From contig VAWY01000132.1 of the NCBI GenBank assembly GCA_005888335.1, positions 1 to 49,905 on the forward strand: DNA of 49,905 nt. Direction: 5' to 3'. Source of the DNA: Actinomycetota bacterium. GTDB taxonomy: Bacteria > Actinomycetota > Thermoleophilia > Solirubrobacterales > Solirubrobacteraceae. The stretch's first letter is position 1. Each line of letters opens with the position of its first letter. Positions 34,295 to 41,604 of the stretch are shown piece after piece. Under the pieces are notes generated by a model. That model searched no databases. It saw only the letters and a program-made list of their open reading frames with translations, and was not told the origin of the DNA. Made by a program: the position numbers and the translations under genes.

Positions 34295-34314
34295 GGGCCG
34301 CGCCGGCGCGGCCC
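34295..34314. terminator. 20-bp perfect palindrome
   Basis: GGGCCGCGCCGGCGCGGCCC is perfectly self-complementary and lies between the 61-aa gene and the lipoprotein gene. It could be a terminator stem without a T-run, or a protein-binding site. Confidence 0.4.
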
Positions 34315-34325
34315 GCGGGAGAAGG

Positions 34326-34511
34326 CTAACCGAACGGGCGCTGCAGTTCCGCCAGTCGTCGCTGCAGGCGCTCCCAGGCCTGCGCCTCCGCCTCCTCGTA
34401 CTCCTGACCCTCGAGGTCGCGCAGGGTCGCGCTGTAGGACGCCCACGCGTGACGCACGCGCCGTTCGAGCTCTTCGCGGGTGGGCCTCTCGTGTACGGGC
34501 AACGTGGCCAT
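34326..34511 (-). CDS. Small charged helical protein (61 aa)
   Basis: A 61-residue Glu/Arg-rich helical protein (EELERRVRHAWASYSATL, AEAQAWERLQRRLAEL). GGAGG 7 nt before the ATG is a good ribosome-binding site, and TAGGAT (34545-34540 on the minus strand) is a plausible -10. Third-position composition supports coding. It is divergent from the nuclease gene. Family not recognised. Confidence 0.72.
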   Translation of the reverse strand: MATLPVHERPTREELERRVRHAWASYSATLRDLEGQEYEEAEAQAWERLQRRLAELQRPFG

Positions 34512-34619
34512 GTCACGCCTCCGTCATGGGTCTTGGCCGATCCTACCCCCGCCCGCGCGGCGGGGAAACCGCAACCGCACCTGCATTCCGTCCTGGCGGC
34601 GTCGGATGCTTGGGGGTCC

Positions 34620-36308
34620 GTGCCATCCGACCTCCTCGATCAGCCCCTCGCGCACGCGGAGTTCCTCGTCGTCGACACCGAGACGAACGGGCTCGCCGGC
34701 GAGGCGTGCGAGCTGACCGAGATCGGCGCCGTGCTCGTCGGCGGCGGCGAGCTGCACGACCGCTTCGAGTCGCTCGTCGGCGTCCGTGCGCCGCTCGGGC
34801 GCGGCATCCAGCGGTTCACCGGGATCACGCAGGCGATGGTCGACGAGGCACCGGCGGCCGACGCGGTGCTGCCCGAGCTCGTCGCCCACCTCGACGGCCG
34901 CGTGCTCGTCGGCCACAACGTTGCCTTCGACCGGCGCGTGCTGCGGCAGGCGTGCGAGCGCTCGGGCGTGGCCTGGCCGGATCCGCCCGCGCTGTGCACC
35001 GTCGCGCTCGCGCGCCGCTTCGCGCCGCTCGCCCGCCAGCGCCGGCTGGCCGCGCTCGCCGACGCCCTCGGCGTGGAGGTCACGACGACGCACCGGGCGC
35101 TCGCCGACGCCGAGACGTGCGCGCGCGTCTTCTGCGCCCTGTTCCCGCGGCTGTGCGCGCACGCGGCGTCGATCCGCGACGCGCTCGGGGCGCTGCGGCC
35201 GGCGCGACCGGCGCGCCGGCGCGCGGGGGCGACCGACGGCGGGCGCTTCGCGCCGCGGCGCGCGCGGGGCACGCCGCGCCCCGACGTCGGGGACCTGCCT
35301 GACGAGCCGGGCGTGTACCTGTTCCGCAACGCCGGGGGCCAGGTGCTCTATGTGGGCAAGTCGGTCGCGCTGCGCACACGGGCGCGCGCCCACTTCGCGC
35401 CGTCGGCCGAGCGCGCGCCGTGGACGGGGCAGGCCGAGTCCGTGGACTTCCAGGCGACCGAGTCCGAGCTCGGCGCGCTCGTGCTGGAGAACCGGCTCGT
35501 CAAGCGGCTCGCCCCGCCGGGGAACGTGCGGCTCAAGCACCAGGACCGCTACGTCTACCTGCGCTGCCGGCTGGACATCGCCTACCCGGTGCTCGAGGTC
35601 GCGCCCGCGCCCGCCGCGGGCCTCGCGGTCAGCGTCGGGCCGCTGCGCGGCCGCGCCGCCGCCGTCGAGCTGCTCGAGCAGCTCAACTCGCTGTTCCGCC
35701 TGCGCCATTGCGGGCGGGCGCTGAAGCTGCGGCCGTGGGCGTCGGCGTACGGGCAGATGGGGCGGTGCATGTCGCCGTGCCTGGGCGACCTCGACCCCAA
35801 CGCGTATCGCCGGCGGCTCGACGAGGCGCTGGCGCTGTTCACCGGCCGCGGCGACGGCGCGGCCGCGCTGCTGGCGCACCTCGACGCCGAGATGCACGCG
35901 GCGGCCGCGGCCCAGCGCTACGAGCGCGCGGCCTGGCTGCGCCGCCGCCGGGCGCGGCTGGAGGTCCTGCTCGAGCGCCTCGGCGGCGTCCTGCGCGCCA
36001 CGCACACCGCGCCCGTGCTCGTGCGCGCGCCGCACCCGTCCGAGCGCGCGCGGGCGGATCTCTTCTGGCTCGTCGGCGGGCGCCTGGCCGACTGGGGGCC
36101 GGCTGGGGAGCTCGAGGACGCGCTCGAGCGCACCGCCCGCGCGCTGCGCGGCCATGACGGCGCGCGCACCGCGCACGTGCCCGCCGTCGAGGTCGACGAG
36201 GTCCGCATCGTGTGGACGTGGCTCGCCGGCCACGGCGCGCCGCAGCTGACGCTGGACCCGCCTCCGGACCGCGCGAGGCTGGCCGCCTTCCTGAGCGCAT
36301 CTCCATAG
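34620..36308 (+). CDS. DEDDh exonuclease - GIY-YIG (UvrC-like) nuclease fusion
   Basis: A 562-residue two-nuclease protein. Residues about 10-175 are a DnaQ-type 3'-5' exonuclease with VVDTETNG, HNVAFDRR and HRALADAE (the DEDDh residues). From about 220 comes a GIY-YIG domain (PGVYLFRNAGG...VLYVGKS), then a UvrC-like segment with RCMSPCLG and a UVR-type helical hairpin. The fusion is typical of actinobacterial Cho/UvrC-like proteins thought to act in DNA repair. I start at GTG 34620: it precedes the exonuclease directly, and the upstream frame overlaps the divergent gene. Confidence 0.88.
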   Translation: MPSDLLDQPLAHAEFLVVDTETNGLAGEACELTEIGAVLVGGGELHDRFESLVGVRAPLGRGIQRFTGITQAMVDEAPAADAVLPELVAHLDGRVLVGHNVAFDRRVLRQACERSGVAWPDPPALCTVALARRFAPLARQRRLAALADALGVEVTTTHRALADAETCARVFCALFPRLCAHAASIRDALGALRPARPARRRAGATDGGRFAPRRARGTPRPDVGDLPDEPGVYLFRNAGGQVLYVGKSVALRTRARAHFAPSAERAPWTGQAESVDFQATESELGALVLENRLVKRLAPPGNVRLKHQDRYVYLRCRLDIAYPVLEVAPAPAAGLAVSVGPLRGRAAAVELLEQLNSLFRLRHCGRALKLRPWASAYGQMGRCMSPCLGDLDPNAYRRRLDEALALFTGRGDGAAALLAHLDAEMHAAAAAQRYERAAWLRRRRARLEVLLERLGGVLRATHTAPVLVRAPHPSERARADLFWLVGGRLADWGPAGELEDALERTARALRGHDGARTAHVPAVEVDEVRIVWTWLAGHGAPQLTLDPPPDRARLAAFLSASP

Positions 36309-36345
36309 CTCTGGACTGATGTCCTATGTCGCCGGAAGGCCCGTC

Positions 36346-36362
36346 CGGCGGACAATCCGCCG
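36346..36362. repeat. Intergenic hairpin with CGGCGGA stem
   Basis: CGGCGGA-CAA-TCCGCCG, a 7-bp perfect stem. The same stem (with a one-base loop) occurs in each 54-bp repeat at 46861-47022. It sits between the nuclease gene and the Arg-rich gene. Confidence 0.4.
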
Positions 36363-36410
36363 TGGCCGGGAGCGGAGGCACGGACGCCCACCTCCCGGCC
36401 TTCGCCTTCC

Positions 36411-36770
36411 ATGGCCACCCCGACCCTTCCGCGCGCCGGCGCACGGCTGCTCCCCGGCGACACGCACCACGACCCTGCCCACGGCGAGCGCCGCCGTGTC
36501 GCCGACCGCCGGCTGGACGGCGACCGCCGCCGCGCGCGGCGCGACCGGCGCCGCGGGCGGCCGGACCGGCGGGCCGTTCCGATCGAGCGCCGCCAGCGCC
36601 CGTCCGACCGCCGGTCGGGCCAGCCCGACCGCCGCCTGGGCGGCGACCGCCGCGGCGTCCTCGCCGCCCCGGCCGGCGCGCCGGCGCTCGATCCCGACGT
36701 CGTCTTCTGGGCGGTCAACGTCGTCTGCTGGACCGCCATCACGGTCGTCGCCCTCGTCTGGGGGGCGTAG
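36411..36770 (+). CDS. Arg/Asp-rich protein with C-terminal membrane anchor (119 aa)
   Basis: A 119-residue protein whose middle (about 25-80) is built from irregular DRR/ERR units such as VADRRLDGDRRR, RRDRRRGRPDRR and PDRRLGGDRRG. It ends in one hydrophobic helix (VVFWAVNVVCWTAITVVALV). Third positions are about 95% G/C in this frame, including the repeat, which supports real coding. The layout predicts a tail-anchored protein with a very basic cytoplasmic part; binding to nucleic acid, phospholipid or polyphosphate is speculation. It is 10 nt upstream of the VOC gene. Confidence 0.65.
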   Translation: MATPTLPRAGARLLPGDTHHDPAHGERRRVADRRLDGDRRRARRDRRRGRPDRRAVPIERRQRPSDRRSGQPDRRLGGDRRGVLAAPAGAPALDPDVVFWAVNVVCWTAITVVALVWGA

Positions 36771-36780
36771 CGTCTCGCGC

Positions 36781-37680
36781 ATGAGCCTGCGCGATCCCGA
36801 AGAGGCGACGGCCACCGGAGCGCCGGCGGTCGCCGAGATCCCGGCCGCGACGAGGATGGGCGCCGTCCACCTGACGGTCGCCGACCTCGACCGCTCGATC
36901 GCCTACTACGAGTGGGCGCTCGGGCTGCGCGCCGGGGAGCGCCAGGACGGGCGCGTCGCGCTGAGCGCCGGCGGCGAGGACCTGCTCGTCCTGTACGAGC
37001 AGCCGGGCGTGCGCTCGGCGCGCGGCTACTGCGGGCTCTACCACTTCGCGCTGCTGCTCCCCGAGCGGGTCGACCTCGCCCGCTGGCTCGCCCACGCGGC
37101 GCGCGAGCGCGTCCCGCTCGTCGGCCTGTCGGACCACTACGTCAGCGAGGCGATCTACCTCAGCGACCCCGACGACCACGGCATCGAGGTCTACTGGGAC
37201 CGCCCCCGCGAGGTCTGGGAGGGCGCCGTCGCCGAGCGCCTGACCACGGTCGCGCTCGACACCCGCAGCCTGCTCGGGGAGCTCGAGGATGGGGCGGGCG
37301 CGGTGTTCGACGGCCTGCCGGCCGGGACGGTCATGGGCCACGTCCACCTGCGCGTGGCCGACATCCCGTCGACGATCGCGTTCTACCGCGACGTGCTGGG
37401 CTTCGCCTTGATGGCGTCGCTCGGGACGTCGGCGGCGTTTCTGAGCGCGGGCGGCTACCACCACCACCTCGGAGCCAACACGTGGGAGAGCGCGGGGGCG
37501 CCGCCGGCGCCGGCCGACGCTGCGACATTGCGGCGGGCGACGGTCGTGCTGCCGGACGCTGCGGCCCGCGACCAGGTGGCGGAGCAGGCGCGCGCGGCAG
37601 GTTTCGAGGTGGTCGCGGTCGACGACGGCGGCGTGCTGGTGCGGGATCCGTCGGGGAATCCGGTGGTGTTGGCGGCTTAG
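36781..37680 (+). CDS. Two-domain VOC protein, CatE-like extradiol dioxygenase family
   Basis: A 299-residue protein with two VOC modules. The first begins GAVHLTVADLDRSIAYYEWALGL (core HLTVADLDRS) and ends GIEVYWDRP; the second begins GHVHLRVADIPSTIAFYRDVLGF (core HLRVADIPST), continues GYHHHLGANTW and ends with GNPVVL. The layout matches Bacillus CatE/YfiE-type catechol 2,3-dioxygenase proteins. In the second module His (GHVH) and His (YHHHLG) are present; the third expected acidic ligand near the C-terminus is not clear, so enzymatic activity is not assured. Confidence 0.85.
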   Translation: MSLRDPEEATATGAPAVAEIPAATRMGAVHLTVADLDRSIAYYEWALGLRAGERQDGRVALSAGGEDLLVLYEQPGVRSARGYCGLYHFALLLPERVDLARWLAHAARERVPLVGLSDHYVSEAIYLSDPDDHGIEVYWDRPREVWEGAVAERLTTVALDTRSLLGELEDGAGAVFDGLPAGTVMGHVHLRVADIPSTIAFYRDVLGFALMASLGTSAAFLSAGGYHHHLGANTWESAGAPPAPADAATLRRATVVLPDAAARDQVAEQARAAGFEVVAVDDGGVLVRDPSGNPVVLAA

Positions 37681-37705
37681 GGGTCTGCGCTCCGCGGCCT
37701 CGGCC

Positions 37706-37793
37706 GTGGCGCTCCGCCCGCTTTGGTGTGGCGGGTCGCGGCCGGGTCTGTGGCGCTCCGCCCGCTTGGGTGTGGCGGGTCGCGGCCGGGTCT
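37706..37793. repeat. 44-bp tandem direct repeat, two copies
   Basis: Copies at 37706-37749 and 37750-37793 begin GTGGCGCTCCGCCCGCTT and end GCGGCCGGGTCT. They differ by one base, and a third start (GTGGCACTG) follows. The unit length is not a multiple of three, fitting a non-coding array. Confidence 0.85.
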
Positions 37794-37830
37794 GTGGCAC
37801 TGAGGGGAAGCGGCCTGGTCTGCGCCCGTG

Positions 37831-38001
37831 CCGAGCGGCAACGCGCCAGCCGCGGTGACCCGGACTCACGAGTGATCGATTGACCGCCTATTTCGCGGTC
37901 GATCGCTCTCTCGACTGCGGCCGAGCGGCAACGCGCCCGCCGCGGGACCCGGACTGACGAGTGTCGGATTGAGCCCCGATATGGGGCCCAATCCGACACT
38001 C
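37831..38001. repeat. Two adjacent hairpin units with conserved left flank
   Basis: Units start at 37831 and 37921 with the shared sequence CCGAGCGGCAACGCGCC and continue near-identically to ACGAGTG. Each then forms a different hairpin. Unit 1: arms 37872-37887 and 37895-37910, loop CTATTTC, 13 of 16 pairs including one G-T. Unit 2: arms 37959-37977 and 37983-38001, loop GATAT, 18 of 19 pairs. No T-run follows either. Possible bidirectional terminators or a palindromic repeat family. Confidence 0.8.
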
Positions 38002-38157
38002 GATCTCACCAAGCGCGCCAACCGCCCGCGAGAGAGGCGCGCGGAGCGCGCTCGACAGGTGCGGTCACAAGGTCAAACCGCTCCTTCCCCTCGGTGCCAT
38101 CCGACCGCGCCACCGCCCGCCACGAACGCCCGAGCGGAGCGCAGACAGAAACGCGAC

Positions 38158-39102
38158 CTACGCGAACGGCACCTCAACCACCCGAGCGCTCACCAAGCCG
38201 TCCCCCACAGCCACCACATCCCCCACCGAAGCCTCCCGCCGCACCAACGCCAACGCGATATCCCCGAATCGCGGCGACGCCACGACGGACCCGAGCCGCC
38301 CGACCTCGCGCTCTCCGAGCCGCAAGACATCCCCCGACGACGCCGGCCCCGACAGTCGCAACCCCCGCAGATGTCGATTGGGCTTGCCCTTGTAGTGCAG
38401 CCGCGCGACGGTCTCCTGCCCCACGTAACACCCCTTCGTGAAGCTGACCGCCCGCTCGTTGAGCCCCGCCTCCTGGGGGAGCACGGTCTCGTCCAGATCA
38501 ACCCCGTACCGGGGCCGGCCGCTCTCGACGCGCCGCACCTCGGCGGCCGCCTCGGAGACCTCCACCGCGCCCGCCTCCTCCAAGGCCGCCCGCACCCGAG
38601 CCGCGTCCTCGGCGGCGCACACGACGTCGACCCCGAGGTCGGTCACGACGAGCACCCCGAGCGGCGACCGGGCGTTGTCGTGCTCGCCGAAGCCGAGCCC
38701 GGCCGCGTCGGCCCCCGCGACCTCCCGCGCGCGCGGCCCCAGCAGCGAGAACAGCGCCTGTTGGAGCGTGCGCTTGTGCAGCTCGACGTCGTGGCCGATC
38801 TTGAAGCGCCGGATCGTGTCGAAGAGCGGCTGCAGCGCGACGCGCTCACAGTCCAGCCACAGCTCGTCCCCGAGGTCGAGCACCCGCAGGTCGCCGCGCA
38901 TCTTGCCCTTGGGCGTCAGCAGCGCCGCGTAGCACCCCTGCCCGGAACTCAGCCCCTCGACGTCGTTGCTGACCTGGCCTCCGAGGAACGCCTTCGCGTC
39001 GCCCCCCGCCAGCGCGAGCTTTCCGCGTTCAGAGCGGTCAAGAAGTCCGCATGCCTGGTCGATGATCTGGAATGGGTCAGCTTGAACTCGGATTTCAGTC
39101 AT
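38158..39102 (-). CDS. ygfZ: YgfZ/GcvT-fold folate-binding protein
   Basis: A 314-residue YgfZ-family protein, which binds tetrahydrofolate and helps maintain iron-sulfur enzymes such as radical-SAM proteins. The diagnostic motif KGCYVGQE, with its reactive Cys, is near residue 225. The N-terminal GcvT-like fold is seen in FLGGQVSNDVEGLSSGQGCYAALLTPKGKM (core QVSNDV and LLTPKGKM). Its ATG shares CATG with the upstream ATG of the divergent frame at 39101, which is part of why I place the mntR start at 39119. Confidence 0.92.
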   Translation of the reverse strand: MTEIRVQADPFQIIDQACGLLDRSERGKLALAGGDAKAFLGGQVSNDVEGLSSGQGCYAALLTPKGKMRGDLRVLDLGDELWLDCERVALQPLFDTIRRFKIGHDVELHKRTLQQALFSLLGPRAREVAGADAAGLGFGEHDNARSPLGVLVVTDLGVDVVCAAEDAARVRAALEEAGAVEVSEAAAEVRRVESGRPRYGVDLDETVLPQEAGLNERAVSFTKGCYVGQETVARLHYKGKPNRHLRGLRLSGPASSGDVLRLGEREVGRLGSVVASPRFGDIALALVRREASVGDVVAVGDGLVSARVVEVPFA

Positions 39103-39111
39103 GTCTAAACT
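39082..39111 (+). promoter_or_regulatory. mntR-mntH promoter with overlapping candidate MntR operator
   Basis: -35 TTGAAC (39082-39087), an 18-nt spacer and -10 TAAACT (39106-39111) are followed by 7 nt and the GTG at 39119, so the transcript would be leaderless. Centred on CATG (39100-39103) is an imperfect palindrome 39092-39111 (ATTTCAGT-CATG... to ...TAAACT; 7 of 10 pairs) in an AT-rich pocket covering the spacer and -10, a logical repressor site. Confidence 0.6.
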
Positions 39112-39118
39112 TCATCTC

Positions 39119-39787
39119 GTGGAGACCGTGACCTCTGCCGTCGAAGACTACGCCAAGGCGATTTACGCCCTGGAAACCCGTGGCGGCGCCGCCGTCTCGA
39201 CGACGGCGCTGGCCGAGCGCCTGCGGGTGACGGCCGCGTCGGCGTCGAGCATGGTCAAGAAGCTCGCGGAGATGGGGCTCGTTACGCACGAGCCCTACCG
39301 CGGCGTGCGCCTGACGCCGCGCGGCGTCAAGGTCGCCCTCGAGGTCCTGCGCCACCACCGCCTGCTCGAGCGCTACCTCGCCGAGGAGCTCGGCGTGCCG
39401 TGGGACCGCGTCCACGACGAGGCCGAGGTGCTCGAGCACGTGCTCTCCGAGGAGCTCGAGGAGCTCATCGCCGCCAAGCTCGGCCACCCGACGCGCGACC
39501 CGCACGGCGATCCCATCCCGACGGCCGACGGCCGGATCGACGAGGCGCCCACCGCGGCGCTCCACGACCTCGATGCCGGCGCCTGCGGGCTGTTCGTCCG
39601 CGTCTCGGACTCCGACCCCGAGATGCTGCGCTACCTGGCCGCGCGCGGCATCGCGCCCGGCGACCGCTTCGAGGTCGTCGAGAAGCAGCCCTTCGACGGC
39701 CCGCTGTTCGCCCGCTTCGGCAACGACGTCCACGTCCTCGGCGGAGCGCTGGCCAAGGCCATGCGCGTGGAGGTCGACCCGCGATGA
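39119..39787 (+). CDS. mntR: MntR-like DtxR-family manganese-responsive repressor
   Basis: A 222-residue DtxR/IdeR-family regulator with winged helix, dimerisation domain and C-terminal FeoA/SH3-like domain (FEVVEKQPFDGPLF). From GTG 39119 the N-terminus aligns without gaps to IdeR. The metal positions are Asp10 (IdeR Met10), His80, Glu84, His99, Glu103 (IdeR Cys102), Glu106 and His107. Asp and Glu at the Met10/Cys102 positions are the hallmark of manganese-sensing MntR. An ATG at 39101 is possible, but the promoter -10 lies downstream of it. The stop overlaps mntH as ATGA. Confidence 0.85.
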   Translation: METVTSAVEDYAKAIYALETRGGAAVSTTALAERLRVTAASASSMVKKLAEMGLVTHEPYRGVRLTPRGVKVALEVLRHHRLLERYLAEELGVPWDRVHDEAEVLEHVLSEELEELIAAKLGHPTRDPHGDPIPTADGRIDEAPTAALHDLDAGACGLFVRVSDSDPEMLRYLAARGIAPGDRFEVVEKQPFDGPLFARFGNDVHVLGGALAKAMRVEVDPR

Positions 39788-41052
39788 GCGACGTCAGCGT
39801 TGCCCTTCCCGCACCCAGCGAGCTGCAGCGCATCCGCTCGCGCGGCCGCGTCCGCGGCGTCGTCGCGCTGCTCGGCCCGGCGTTCGTCGCCTCGGTCGCG
39901 TACGTCGATCCGGGCAACTTCGCGACGAACATCTCCGGCGGCGCCCGCTACGGCTACCTGCTGCTGTGGGTCATCCTCGCCGCGAACCTGATGGCGATGC
40001 TCATCCAGGGCCTGTCGGCCAAGGTCGGCACCGCCACGGGCTACAACCTGCCCGAGCTGTGCCGGGCGCACTTCCCGCGGCCGGTCAGCTGGGGGCTGTG
40101 GATCCAGGCCGAGCTCATCGCGATGGCGACCGACCTCGCGGAGTTCATCGGCGCGGCGATCGCGCTGAACCTGCTCTTCGGCATCCCGCTGTTCGCCTCC
40201 GGCGTGATCACCGGCATCGTCGCCTTCGCCATCCTCGCCCTCCAGCAGCGCGGCCACCGGCGCTTCGAGATCGCGATCGCCGGGCTGCTCGGCGTCATCC
40301 TGCTCGGGTTCCTCTACGACACGCTGGCGATCGGCTTCGACGGCGGCGCGGCCGCCGGCGGCTTCGTCCCGAGCTTCGACGGCACGGACTCGGTCCTGCT
40401 GGCGACCGGCATCCTCGGCGCCACGGTCATGCCGCACGTCATCTACCTGCATTCGGCGCTCACCCAGCGGCGCGTCGACGTCCGCAACGCGGCCGAGCGC
40501 CTGCGCGTGTCGAAGATCGGGCGCCTGGACGTCGTGATCGCGCTGGGCGTCGCCGGGCTGGTGAACATGTCGATGCTGATCATCGCCGCGGCGCTGTTCC
40601 ACACCGGCGGCATGACCGGCATCGACGAGATCCAGCAGGCGCACTCGGCGTTCGGCAGCCTCGTCGGCCACGACGCCGCGCTCGCCTTCGCCCTGGCGCT
40701 GCTGGCCAGCGGCTTCGCCTCCTCGAGCGTCGGGACCTACGCGGGCCAGGTCGTGATGCAGGGGTTCATCGCGCGGACGATCCCGCTGCTGCTGCGCCGC
40801 CTGGTCACGATGACGCCGGCCCTGGTGGTGCTCGCGATGGGCCTGGAGCCGACGCGCTCGCTCGTCATCTCGCAGGTCGTGCTGAGCTTCGGCATCCCGT
40901 TCGCGCTGGTGCCGCTCGTGCTGCTCACGCGCCGGCGCGACATCATGGGCGATCTCGTCAACCGCCGCTCGACGACCGCGCTGGCGTCGGTCGTGGCGGC
41001 GCTCATCATCGCGCTCAACGTCTTCCTCCTCTACCGCACGCTCTTCGGGTAG
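39784..41052 (+). CDS. mntH: NRAMP-family Mn2+/H+ symporter MntH
   Basis: A 422-residue transporter with about 11 membrane helices. The metal-site motifs are DPGN in helix 1 (AYVDPGNFATN) and the helix-6 Met in TVMPHVIYLHSAL, identical in key residues to E. coli MntH. The start overlaps the mntR stop, making a coupled sensor-transporter pair. Manganese is the likely substrate given the MntR residues; Fe2+ cannot be excluded. Confidence 0.93.
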   Translation: MSDVSVALPAPSELQRIRSRGRVRGVVALLGPAFVASVAYVDPGNFATNISGGARYGYLLLWVILAANLMAMLIQGLSAKVGTATGYNLPELCRAHFPRPVSWGLWIQAELIAMATDLAEFIGAAIALNLLFGIPLFASGVITGIVAFAILALQQRGHRRFEIAIAGLLGVILLGFLYDTLAIGFDGGAAAGGFVPSFDGTDSVLLATGILGATVMPHVIYLHSALTQRRVDVRNAAERLRVSKIGRLDVVIALGVAGLVNMSMLIIAAALFHTGGMTGIDEIQQAHSAFGSLVGHDAALAFALALLASGFASSSVGTYAGQVVMQGFIARTIPLLLRRLVTMTPALVVLAMGLEPTRSLVISQVVLSFGIPFALVPLVLLTRRRDIMGDLVNRRSTTALASVVAALIIALNVFLLYRTLFG

Positions 41053-41066
41053 CGTCCAGCGCCCTC

Positions 41067-41429
41067 ATGGCGCTTGCGGAGACCTTCCGGCAGATCGTCG
41101 ACTCGCTCCCCGACGACTGGACCGATCTCGAGCTCGACGTGCGCATCCGCGACGCCGAGCGCTACATCGAGGCGGCGACCTACATGGTCACCTGCAACGC
41201 GCAGCCGTACTCGAAGAGCGAGTGGCACTGGCGGATCATGGTCGCCCACCGCTTCGGCCACGCCGCTGCCGCGCCGGCCGTCCACGCGACGCTGACGATG
41301 CTCGACGACGCCGGCATCGACGGCGAGCTGCGACTGCGCGAGACGCGCATCGGACGGGCTCCCGTCGAGCCGCTCTGGGGCCGGCCCGAGTCGATGCGCC
41401 GCGAGCGCCGGCGGCTGCTCTCGCAGTAA
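41067..41429 (+). CDS. Hypothetical protein (120 aa)
   Basis: A 120-residue soluble protein with helical pattern (AETFRQIVDSLPDDW, ELDVRIRDAERYIEAATYMV), two Trp-rich turns (SEWHWRIMVAHRFGH) and a basic C-terminus. No known family recognised. It lies 14 nt after mntH on the same strand and may be part of that transcript. No Shine-Dalgarno is seen, although TAGCGT occurs 11 nt before the ATG. Confidence 0.75.
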   Translation: MALAETFRQIVDSLPDDWTDLELDVRIRDAERYIEAATYMVTCNAQPYSKSEWHWRIMVAHRFGHAAAAPAVHATLTMLDDAGIDGELRLRETRIGRAPVEPLWGRPESMRRERRRLLSQ

Positions 41430-41430
41430 T

Positions 41431-41600
41431 AGTGGGCCCGTCCGCAAGTCCGACGGGTTTCGACCGCCGCTGGCAGCCGCCTGGCACCACCCGTCGGTCC
41501 TCGGACTATTCCCCACCCGCCCACACCTTCGGACGCCGTGCGGCGCCAGTCGACGGCCGGCGACGCCCGACGACCCGCCCGACTTACGGACGGACCCACT
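41431..41600. repeat. 170-bp intergenic element with 28-bp imperfect terminal inverted repeats
   Basis: The left arm 41431-41458 begins AGTGGGCCCGTCCGCAAGTC. The right arm 41573-41600 ends GACTTACGGACGGACCCACT. Arms match at 24 of 28 positions. A second internal pairing, CTGGCAGCCGC (41470-41480) with GCGGCGCCAG (41540-41549), follows. The element fills the gap between two genes, ending 4 nt before the ATG of the receiver-like gene, and would sequester that gene's initiation region if folded as RNA. It shares end bases AGTGG...CCACT with 14138-14325. Confidence 0.7.
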
Positions 41601-41604
41601 GACG

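Larger units (their letters stand above)
37681..38157. other. 477-nt intergenic region between convergent genes, rich in repeats
   Basis: No credible gene is visible. It contains a 44-bp tandem repeat (37706-37793), two related hairpin units (37831-38001), and about 150 nt of GC-rich sequence with no clear structure up to the ygfZ stop. It separates the convergent VOC and ygfZ genes, where transcription termination is expected. Confidence 0.7.

Noticed and set aside
36324..36815. Minus-strand 163-codon frame opposite the Arg-rich gene
   Set aside because: Low-complexity Ala/Gly/Pro, no signal or domain, weaker third-position bias than the plus-strand frame that ends in a membrane helix.
37969..39108. 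Plus-strand 379-codon frame across ygfZ
   Set aside because: It begins inside hairpin unit 2 and runs antisense to a well-supported ygfZ.
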